Below, one piece after another: positions 1 through 6,074 of a stretch of DNA of 9,005 nucleotides. A model generated the notes under the pieces. It was not told the DNA's origin and ran no database searches. It was given only the letters and a program-made list of their open reading frames with translations. The DNA comes from Oligoflexia bacterium. GTDB taxonomy: Bacteria > Bdellovibrionota > UBA1018. The first letter of the stretch is position 1; the number at the start of each line of letters is the position of its first letter. Made by a program: the position numbers and the translations under genes. Location: the NCBI GenBank assembly GCA_025352185.1, contig JANXTV010000005.1, positions 1-9,005 of the forward strand, given 5' to 3'.

Positions 1-44
1 GCGGCGAATAGGGCCAGTACGAAGAGGGGGAGGAAGCGGGTCAT
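1..44 (-). CDS. Start of an exported protein (partial, runs off the left edge)
   Basis: Reading the minus strand from ATG at 44-42 gives MTRFLPLFVLALFA and then the window ends. One basic residue followed by an unbroken hydrophobic stretch is the n- and h-region of a secretion signal, so the product is probably exported; whether it is a lipoprotein or periplasmic cannot be seen. An in-frame TAA at 56-54 rules out a longer N-terminus. No Shine-Dalgarno sequence lies before the ATG, but a perfect TATAAT sits 8 bases upstream, suggesting a nearly leaderless transcript. The gene is divergent from the imuA-imuB-dnaE2 operon. The function is unknown because only 14 codons are visible. Confidence 0.5.
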   Translation of the reverse strand, partial: MTRFLPLFVLALFA

Positions 45-52
45 AGGCGGGG

Positions 53-58
53 ATTATA
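53..58 (-). promoter_or_regulatory. Candidate -10 box (TATAAT) for the minus-strand gene at the left edge
   Basis: The minus strand reads TATAAT exactly at 58-53. The predicted transcription start, about 7 bases on, would fall within a few bases of the ATG at 44. No convincing -35 hexamer is seen at the usual spacing (the bases there read TCCCCT). The call rests on the perfect -10 box and its position. Confidence 0.35.
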
Positions 59-170
59 CTCGATTTCCCGGAGCGAGGGGACGGAATCTATGCGCTGCGT
101 TAAGAATTTGTCCTCTGCGAGTCAACAGATTTTAATGAGCGATTTCAAGGAGATAAGTCCGGTTAGGGTT

Positions 171-210
171 TTGAAAAGTCCTCCTCTTTACTTACGCATA
201 ACTTACGCAC
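171..210 (+). promoter_or_regulatory. Candidate promoter/operator of the imuA-imuB-dnaE2 operon
   Basis: The nine-base word ACTTACGCA occurs at 190-198 and again at 201-209, an 11-base step that puts both copies on the same face of the helix. TTAC also occurs at 188-191. A -35-like TTGAAA lies at 171-176, and weak -10-like text (GCATAA) falls inside the repeat. A repressor bound there would block transcription. Cassettes of this kind are normally under LexA control, and the TTAC half-sites recall the Bdellovibrio LexA motif (TTAC-N3-GTAA, from memory). The GTAA half is absent in that spacing, so assigning it to LexA is inference. Confidence 0.35.
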
Positions 211-221
211 AGACTTAAGGA

Positions 222-797
222 ATGCAGTACCCTCCCGAAACTCCTCTCCCAAAACGCCTGACGATCGCCGAACTCCGAGAAAAGGTCGGCGCGAGTGTGC
301 GCATCGACCCGCAGCCGGGGTGGGAAATGCCGAAAACGAATCTGACCCTCCCGCGGGGCTCGCTCGTCGAGATTCTCGGGAGCGGATCACGGGAATGGCT
401 CTTCGAAGTTTTCCGCGCGCACGCCGAATCGCGGATCGCGTGGGTGGAGCCGAAGCTCACCCTTTTCCCGCCCGCGGTTTCGCAGCGGGGGATTTCCCTC
501 TCCCGCTTCCTCTTTCTCGAGACCGAGCGGGAATGGAGCTGGGCCCTGCTCGGGGCCCTGCGCTCGAAACTTTTCCACTTCGCGGTCACCCCCGTCGGGA
601 TCGTCCCGACTCGGAACTCCGACGTATTCCTGCGGAAACTTCAGATCCAAGCCGAACGCACGGGGACGACACTTTTCTTTCTCTCGGACGTCGAGACTCC
701 GTTCTTCGGGATCACCCACCGAATCCGGGTCGACTCCGGTACGGCGGATGGGTCCGGTAGCTTACGTCCCGAAATTTTAAAACGAAAACGCGGGTAA
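222..797 (+). CDS. imuA: ImuA-like RecA-fold accessory protein of the mutagenesis cassette
   Basis: This is the first gene of an imuA-imuB-dnaE2 cassette; 191 residues. ImuA proteins are RecA/SulA-related partners that help ImuB and ImuC/DnaE2 perform error-prone translesion synthesis after DNA damage. The protein opens with a short helical region (about 13-25), then LPRGSLVEILGSGSREWL at 43-60, which sits where RecA has its Walker A loop but lacks the GKT residues. ATP binding in the usual way is therefore unlikely. A Walker B-like strand, LFFLSD, is at 151-156. Similarity is to the fold and context rather than to a strong motif, so position before imuB and dnaE2 carries much of the call. 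An in-frame TAA at 216-218 forbids a start upstream of ATG 222. The only purine-rich text (AAGGA, 217-221) abuts the ATG too closely to be a normal ribosome site. Confidence 0.75.
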   Translation: MQYPPETPLPKRLTIAELREKVGASVRIDPQPGWEMPKTNLTLPRGSLVEILGSGSREWLFEVFRAHAESRIAWVEPKLTLFPPAVSQRGISLSRFLFLETEREWSWALLGALRSKLFHFAVTPVGIVPTRNSDVFLRKLQIQAERTGTTLFFLSDVETPFFGITHRIRVDSGTADGSGSLRPEILKRKRG

Positions 798-812
798 GTC
801 CCGCTTAAGCCC

Positions 813-818
813 GAGGAG
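813..818 (+). promoter_or_regulatory. Ribosome binding site of imuB
   Basis: GAGGAG lies 12 bases upstream of the imuB ATG, in the 33-base gap after imuA. No promoter or terminator is visible in that gap, so the two genes are probably co-transcribed. Confidence 0.55.
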
Positions 819-830
819 AAGTTCCCCGCC

Positions 831-2189
831 ATGGCGCTTTATTTTTGCGTACTCATCCAGAAAAAGGATTCCGACCTCGAAGCGATCGCGGAGTCTCTGC
901 TTCGTTTTACTCCGGATATCGCGCTCCGGAGGCACGAACCCCGGGCGATTTTTCTCGAAGTGGGTCGGTGCATGGCGCTTTATTCGGAGCGTTCCCTCGA
1001 ACTTCGGATTCAGTCACTCCTGCGCGAGTGGAAGCTCACGCCCGAACAGTTCCGCCTCGCGAAGGCGAGCTCGCTTCCCCGGGCTTGGTTATCGGCGCGC
1101 CAGGGGATTCGCGCGGATAAAATCGACTCGACCCCGATTTCGATGATCGATGACATCATCGATCCGCTCGGTGAGTACCCCGAAGAGCGAGGGCGGGTGC
1201 GCGCGATGGCCGAAACACTTTTTACCCTCGGCATTCGCCGGATCGGAAATTTAAAGAAACTCCCACCCGATTCGGCCGCGTCCCGTTTCGGGGAGCGCTT
1301 CGAGCGGCTCCTTCGAAATCTCGAGGAAACCGATACCTTCACCTGGGAGCGGTTTCGGGGGACGGAGCGTTTCCTCGAACGGATCGATCTCGATGCGGCC
1401 GAGCCGATCTGGGAACTGGAGCCCGTACTTTTTCACGCGAAGAATCTGCTCGACCGAATTTTAAAGCGGGCGTTCGGGCGAGGAAAGGCGCTCGTCGAGA
1501 TGGAACTTCGCCTCGAATGCGAACGGCGGCGGGCGTCGCTTGAAATTTTCACGAAGGTTCGGCTCCGTTTTACCTTTCCGCAAAATTCTTCGATTACCGT
1601 CCTCCGATCGCTGCGGGAAAAGCTCGCCCACGAATTTTCTCGCCGGGAACTTGATGCGCCGATCCTCGCGCTCGAATTCGAGGCGCTCGAGCTCGCCCCG
1701 CGGGAGTCGCTGCAGGAAAATTTTATGGACCGGGAAGGCGTGCGGGCGGAAGCCGCGGCCCAGGGATTTCGGGATCTCGTTTCCGAGCTCGGTACGAAAC
1801 TCACGAGCGAAAAGGAAATGTTTCAAGCCGAAGTCTTAGCCGCATGGAGACCGGAGCGGAGTTGGAAAAAGGTTTTAAAGGATCCGACCCGTCTGGGAGG
1901 TGCGTCGATTCCGATCCCGACGCGCCCACTCCGAATTTTAAATCCGCCAGAAGCGTTACGAAGGCTGGGCCGGTATCTCTTCTGGGATAAAACCCGCTTT
2001 ACGATTCGGGAGTTTTCCCAGGTCGAGCGGCTTTCCGGGGAATGGTGGGAGGACGACGGAGGATTCACCCGCACCTATTACCAAGTGCAGGTCGAAGAAA
2101 CCGGGGGGGAACTCCGGAGTTTCTGGATCTTCCGTGAACAGAAGAGTGCGGAAACTACGGGAGGGCTTTTTATTCATGGAGTTTATTGA
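831..2189 (+). CDS. imuB: ImuB, Y-family DNA polymerase-like protein without catalytic residues
   Basis: 452 residues, typical for ImuB. In known systems it is the scaffold of the mutasome, binding ImuA, DnaE2 and the beta clamp without polymerising. The Y-family first-aspartate region is replaced by MALYFCVLIQKKD. The SxDE region is FLEVGRCMALYSE (41-53), matching the ImuB pattern LDxxGCxxLFGGE but without the metal-binding DE pair. A helix-hairpin-helix follows around 125-163 (TLFTLGIRRIGNLKKLP), then a little-finger-like region (about 180-290, including EPIWELEPVLFHAKNLLDRI). The C-terminus ends in the ImuB signature WW...YY.V...FWIFRE...GLFIHGVY. Where ImuB proteins usually carry a QLxLF clamp motif, this one has LQENFM (294-299), a poor match. 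The stop TGA overlaps the start of dnaE2. Confidence 0.88.
   Translation: MALYFCVLIQKKDSDLEAIAESLLRFTPDIALRRHEPRAIFLEVGRCMALYSERSLELRIQSLLREWKLTPEQFRLAKASSLPRAWLSARQGIRADKIDSTPISMIDDIIDPLGEYPEERGRVRAMAETLFTLGIRRIGNLKKLPPDSAASRFGERFERLLRNLEETDTFTWERFRGTERFLERIDLDAAEPIWELEPVLFHAKNLLDRILKRAFGRGKALVEMELRLECERRRASLEIFTKVRLRFTFPQNSSITVLRSLREKLAHEFSRRELDAPILALEFEALELAPRESLQENFMDREGVRAEAAAQGFRDLVSELGTKLTSEKEMFQAEVLAAWRPERSWKKVLKDPTRLGGASIPIPTRPLRILNPPEALRRLGRYLFWDKTRFTIREFSQVERLSGEWWEDDGGFTRTYYQVQVEETGGELRSFWIFREQKSAETTGGLFIHGVY
2160..2164 (+). promoter_or_regulatory. Ribosome binding site that decides the dnaE2 start
   Basis: GGAGG inside the end of imuB lies 11 bases before ATG 2176. It favours that start over ATG 2134, which has no comparable site and would deepen the overlap with imuB to 56 bases. 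Confidence 0.5.
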
Positions 2190-5100
2190 TGGACGGAGGC
2201 GCGAGCTGGACGGTCTCGGTCGGAGGCGCGGCGAAGGGACTTCCGCCGCGCTGGACGGTGCCCACCGGAGGCGAGGAAACGGTTCCGGAGGAACGCTTTC
2301 CGCGCTGGACGGCTACGCCGAACTCTCGAGCCAGACCTACTACTCGTTTCTTCGCGCGGGATCCTCGCCCGAGGATCTCGCGAACGAAGCGGCGAGGCTT
2401 GGACTTTCGGCGCTGGCCCTCACCGATTTAAACGGAGTCTACGGGATGCCGAAAGTCTGGGGCGCGTTCCGGGAAATTCCGGACGCGCCGAAACTCCTCG
2501 TCGGCGCGGGATTACCCGTCGGGAATTTCAGTGCGCCGGGCACGGACACGGACACGGGCGCGGGCGCCCCGCTCACGGTGAATCTCATCGCGAAAAATCG
2601 GGCCGCGTACGGTGCGCTCTGCCGAATTTTTACCGAGGCCCACCGCGACCAACCGAAAGGGAGTTCGCTCCTCGCCGTCGATGCGTTTTTAAGTTTAATG
2701 CGGGAAACTCCCGGAGCGGGAGATCTTTTCGTTCTCCCCCAGTGGGAGGACGCGTGGGAACTCGGTCATTCTCTAAAGCCCGATTGGCTTTCCGTCTTTC
2801 CGCGGGATCGCCTCTTTATTCCGCTCTCCCGTACGATCGATGGTCGGGACCGCGAACGCACCGAATATTCAGCGGAGCTCGCACGCTTTTTCGACCGCGA
2901 ACGCGTCGCCCATAACCGGGTGCTCTACCATCGCCCCGACCGGAGACGGGTGCAGGATACCGTGACGTGCATTCGGGAAGGGGTGACGTTTAAAACCGCG
3001 GGCTACCGAATAAAACGAAACGAAGAAGCGTACTTAAAATCTCCGCGCGTGATGCGCTCTCTTTTTCATGATCACCCGGATCTCATCACCCGGGGGCTCG
3101 AGATCGCCGACGAATGTACCTTTCTCCCCTCCGAACTCCGCTACCGGTATCCTTCCGAATGGTTACCCGCGGGGGAGAGTGCGCAGACCTACCTCGAACG
3201 ACTTTGCGTCGAGGGAAAACGGGAACGTTACGGAAACCATATTCCCGAGAAGGTCGAAGCGCAGCTTCGTTACGAACTGAAACTGATTTCCGAACTCGGA
3301 TACGCCGACTATTTTCTCACCGTCTACGATATCGTCGATTTTGCGAAGAAAAAGGATATCCTCTGCCAGGGTCGGGGTTCGGCCGCGAATAGTATCGTAT
3401 GCTACGTGCTCGGGGTGACCGCGATCGATCCGGTGCAAATGAATCTCCTTTTCGAAAGGTTCATTTCGGCGGAACGGGGAGAGCCGCCGGATATCGATGT
3501 CGATTTCGAACACGAACGACGCGAGGAAGTGCTCCAGTACGTTTACGAAAAATACGGGCGGGACCGGGCGGCGATGGTTTCGGCCGTCGTGACGTACCGA
3601 AAAAGATCGGCGCTCCGGGAGACGGCGAAGGCCTTCGGCGTCGAGGTCGGTACGCTCTCTGCCCGGGCGGTGGAAAAAATCCTCCTCGATCCAGAAAAGA
3701 CGAAAACGGAATTTTCAATGCGGGTCGATCAGATCTCGTCTGAACTCGAAGGATTTCCTCGCCACCTTTCGATCCACTCGGGTGGATTTACCCTCTCGGC
3801 CGATCCGATTACGGAGATTGTGCCGGTCGAGCCCGCTTCGATGGAGGGGCGTACGATCATCCAGTGGGATAAGTATGATCTCGATATTCTCGGACTTTTA
3901 AAAGTCGATCTCCTCTCGCTCGGAATGCTGACCGCGCTCCAAAAGGGATTAAAGATGGTCGGTCGTAAGCTTTACGAAATTCCGCACGATGATCCCGGGA
4001 CCTACGCGATGATTCAGCGGGCGGATACGATCGGCACTTTCCAGATCGAATCGCGCGCGCAGATGGCGATGCTCCCGCGTCTCCTTCCGCGGTGTTTCTA
4101 CGACCTCGTGATCGAAGTCGCGCTCGTACGGCCCGGTCCGATCGTCGGGAAAATGGTGCATCCCTATTTAAAGCGGCGCCGCGGAGAAGAGGAGTGGACG
4201 CTGCCCCACCCGGCGCTCGGCCCGATTCTCGGCCGCACCTTCGGCGTCCCGATTTTCCAGGAGCAGGTGATGAAGATGGCGATCGCGATCGGGGGATTCA
4301 CCCCGGGCGAGGCGGATAAACTCCGAAAGGCGATCGGAGCCTGGCGATCGTCGGGTTCGATCGACGTGATGGGGAAGAAACTCCAGGCGGGATTACTGAA
4401 GGCCGGAATTCCGGAGGAATTTTCCCAGCGGATCTTTGATCAGATCCAAGGCTTCGCCGAGTACGGCTTTCCCGAATCGCACGCCGCGAGTTTCGCGCTC
4501 CTTGCTTACGCTTCGTGCTGGTTAAAGCATCACCACCCGGCCGAGTTTCTGGTGGCGATGCTGAACTCGCAGCCGATGGGATTCTACGCCCCGCATACCC
4601 TCGTCGACGATGCGAAACGTCACGGCGTACGGGTCCTGCCCATCTCCATCCACGCATCCGACTGGGAAACGAAGCTTGAACTCTCGGCGGAGGGAAAGCG
4701 GAGCGTGCGTCTCGGAATGCATCACGTGCGCGGGATGAATGAAAAAGAATGGCTCCCCATCGCCCGCGCGCGCGCGGAAAACCCTTTCACGGGGTTCCAG
4801 GATTTTATCACCCGGTCCTTCGGCGATGCGGACGGTGCCCGCGTGATCCGGAAGAATGTCCTCCGGACGATGGCGGTGGCCGACGTGTTTAAGGCCTTCG
4901 GAGTGAATCAGCGCGAAGCGCTCTGGAAAGTCCTCTCGGTCGAGGCGATGGCGTGGACCCCGCTCTTTACCTCGGAGGTCGTGCAGGGCGAACTCTTTAA
5001 GGAGGCGCCGATCGAAGCGATGGACGGATACGAAACGGTGCTTTCGGATTACGCGGCGATCGGGCTGAGTCACCGCGGTCACCCGATGGAGTGGGTGAGG

Positions 5101-5517
5101 AAACGAATGCAGGGGCACGGTCCAGCGGAACTCCTCCGGATGGATTCGCGTCGTGCGAAGGAATTTGCCTACGGTAAAAAGATTGCGATCCCCGGTCTTT
5201 CGCTGGTCCTGCAGCGCCCACCAACGGCGGGGGGCACGGCGTTCGGGACGCTCGAAGATGAGTTTGGTTTCCTCGATCTGATTATGCACCGGGAGGTTTT
5301 CGAGCGAATTCGCGAGGTCATGCTCGATGAACCGTTCGTCGTCGTGACGGGAACGATCCAGCGGGATGGGCTCGCGGTCAGTTTAATCGTCGCCGATGTA
5401 AAACCGTTTATGGAGCCGGGAGCGGAAGGGGATTCTCCACTCGCTCAGTACGGAATCGAAGGGGCGGGTACGGTTCGTTTTCCGGATACTCCCGGGTCGA
5501 TTGCGCGGAGGTATTAG
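2176..5517 (+). CDS. dnaE2: Error-prone DNA polymerase III alpha subunit (ImuC/DnaE2)
   Basis: 1113 residues from ATG 2176, slightly longer than usual for ImuC. This is the translesion polymerase of the mutasome. Order: a low-complexity extension (1-46), a PHP domain beginning YAELSSQTYYSFL (47), then the C-family polymerase core. Palm motifs are GRGSAANSIVCYVLG and PPDIDVDFEHERREEV, with D439, D441 and D443 as PDxDxDF. The third catalytic aspartate is D578 in LLKVDLLSLG. Next come the finger/helical region with GFAEYGFPESHAASFALLAY and a C-terminal OB fold (about FGFLDL to LIVADVKPF). The polymerase should be active. The PHP domain looks dead: the HxHS site reads SSQT, TDHDG reads TDLNG, GAE reads GAG, and NDVH reads NRVL. 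The gene overlaps imuB by 14 bases, indicating translational coupling, and its stop overlaps that of the converging lipoprotein gene. ATG 2134 is the alternative start. Confidence 0.93.
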   Translation: MEFIDGRRRELDGLGRRRGEGTSAALDGAHRRRGNGSGGTLSALDGYAELSSQTYYSFLRAGSSPEDLANEAARLGLSALALTDLNGVYGMPKVWGAFREIPDAPKLLVGAGLPVGNFSAPGTDTDTGAGAPLTVNLIAKNRAAYGALCRIFTEAHRDQPKGSSLLAVDAFLSLMRETPGAGDLFVLPQWEDAWELGHSLKPDWLSVFPRDRLFIPLSRTIDGRDRERTEYSAELARFFDRERVAHNRVLYHRPDRRRVQDTVTCIREGVTFKTAGYRIKRNEEAYLKSPRVMRSLFHDHPDLITRGLEIADECTFLPSELRYRYPSEWLPAGESAQTYLERLCVEGKRERYGNHIPEKVEAQLRYELKLISELGYADYFLTVYDIVDFAKKKDILCQGRGSAANSIVCYVLGVTAIDPVQMNLLFERFISAERGEPPDIDVDFEHERREEVLQYVYEKYGRDRAAMVSAVVTYRKRSALRETAKAFGVEVGTLSARAVEKILLDPEKTKTEFSMRVDQISSELEGFPRHLSIHSGGFTLSADPITEIVPVEPASMEGRTIIQWDKYDLDILGLLKVDLLSLGMLTALQKGLKMVGRKLYEIPHDDPGTYAMIQRADTIGTFQIESRAQMAMLPRLLPRCFYDLVIEVALVRPGPIVGKMVHPYLKRRRGEEEWTLPHPALGPILGRTFGVPIFQEQVMKMAIAIGGFTPGEADKLRKAIGAWRSSGSIDVMGKKLQAGLLKAGIPEEFSQRIFDQIQGFAEYGFPESHAASFALLAYASCWLKHHHPAEFLVAMLNSQPMGFYAPHTLVDDAKRHGVRVLPISIHASDWETKLELSAEGKRSVRLGMHHVRGMNEKEWLPIARARAENPFTGFQDFITRSFGDADGARVIRKNVLRTMAVADVFKAFGVNQREALWKVLSVEAMAWTPLFTSEVVQGELFKEAPIEAMDGYETVLSDYAAIGLSHRGHPMEWVRKRMQGHGPAELLRMDSRRAKEFAYGKKIAIPGLSLVLQRPPTAGGTAFGTLEDEFGFLDLIMHREVFERIREVMLDEPFVVVTGTIQRDGLAVSLIVADVKPFMEPGAEGDSPLAQYGIEGAGTVRFPDTPGSIARRY
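2189..2312 (+). repeat. Degenerate in-frame repeats at the 5' end of dnaE2
   Basis: The octamer (A/C)TGGACGG occurs at 2189, 2206, 2251 and 2305, and CGGAGGCG at 2194, 2221 and 2266. Steps among the three CTGGACGG copies (45, 54) and among the CGGAGGCG copies (27, 45) are multiples of nine, so the dnaE2 frame is kept. The product is the repetitive segment RRRELDG / LGRRRGEGTSAALDG / AHRRRGNGSGGTLSALDG just before the PHP domain. The first octamer is an ATG on the imuB stop in another frame. Confidence 0.6.
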
Positions 5518-5936
5518 CGCCCGCAGGTCGGCCAATGTTTTATCCCGCCGCCCGCGATCATTTCCGCCGTGCAGATCGAAGCGCAACAGAGGTCATTCTT
5601 CGCCTCCTGATTCTGGCAGTGGGGGAGGTTCCGGCGATCGAAAATCGGGTAACAAATGCTTTTCCAAGTCGGGCCGGCGAACTGGTAAGCCCCTTCGTAT
5701 CCAGCGGCGGACCGAACCTTCGCCCGGCATCCGCTTTCGCAGCGGGCGAGTTCGCAGAGCTGCTGTTTCAGCTCGTCGCTGAACTCACTCCCGAGACACT
5801 GGTCGACAGAGCGGCAAAACTCCCGGCACTGGGGAGTCCCGGCCGCCCCGGTTTCCGAGCGTTTCACGGTACTCGCGCAGGCCACCAAGAAAAGGAATCC
5901 GACGAGAATGAGAGGGAGTGGGAGATGACGGATCAC
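5514..5936 (-). CDS. Cysteine-rich lipoprotein with a transglycosylase (Rpf/lysozyme-like) domain
   Basis: 140 residues from a GTG start at 5936. The signal peptide ends in the lipobox LVAC at 17-20, so the mature protein is probably lipid-anchored at C20, likely in the outer membrane. The C-terminal half has the outline of Rpf/transglycosylase-like domains: RCESGC (65-70) supplies the likely catalytic Glu67, followed by GYEGAYQFAGPTWKS (79-93) and the closing HWPTCG (134-139). Such domains cleave peptidoglycan glycan strands. Twelve further cysteines (37, 41, 47, 61, 66, 70, 95, 107, 117, 118, 122, 138) suggest up to six disulfides and a periplasmic location, with two CxxxC pairs ahead of the active site and a Cys-rich insertion after it. 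GGAGAG on the minus strand at 5951-5946, 9 bases before the GTG, supports the start. It converges on dnaE2, so it is not part of that operon. The enzymatic call is from motif resemblance only. Confidence 0.65.
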   Translation of the reverse strand: MIRHLPLPLILVGFLFLVACASTVKRSETGAAGTPQCREFCRSVDQCLGSEFSDELKQQLCELARCESGCRAKVRSAAGYEGAYQFAGPTWKSICYPIFDRRNLPHCQNQEAKNDLCCASICTAEMIAGGGIKHWPTCGR

Positions 5937-6020
5937 ACCCTTATTCTCTCCGACGAATACTTAAAAACCTAGTTATTATGAGTAGATAGATATTTTTTAG
6001 ACGCACCGCATCCTTTTACC

Positions 6021-6066
6021 TTGCTTGCATCTGTACCCGGGAATATATCCCTCTACGCTACCCGGG
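6021..6066 (+). promoter_or_regulatory. Candidate promoter of the metallopeptidase lipoprotein gene, flanked by a repeat
   Basis: TTGCTT at 6021-6026 and TATATC at 6044-6049 are 17 bases apart, a plausible though imperfect sigma-70 promoter. TACCCGGG occurs on both sides of the -10 box, at 6034-6041 and 6059-6066, and could be an operator. The 137-base gap between the divergent genes (5937-6073) must also hold the promoter of the minus-strand lipoprotein; a CATAAT on the minus strand at 5980-5975 is a weak candidate. Confidence 0.35.
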
Positions 6067-6074
6067 GGTAATGC

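Noticed and set aside
135..218. A 27-codon open frame upstream of imuA, ending at its in-frame TAA
   Set aside because: It has no ribosome site or start context, and its end covers the repeat thought to be the promoter/operator. It is too short to support.
2186..2431. Open frame in another reading frame starting at the imuB stop (TGATG)
   Set aside because: The TGATG overlap is attractive for coupling, but the frame closes after about 80 codons without any recognisable domain, while the dnaE2 frame continues into the PHP domain. It is treated as a relic of the start-region repeat.
4522..5289. A 255-codon minus-strand open frame opposite dnaE2
   Set aside because: It lies wholly under a well-supported polymerase gene. 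Its His/Arg-rich composition is what the antisense of this codon usage gives, and it shows no family motif or ribosome site.
5535..5972. A 145-codon plus-strand open frame opposite the cysteine-rich lipoprotein
   Set aside because: The minus-strand product has a signal peptide, lipobox, ribosome site and domain motifs. The plus-strand product has none.
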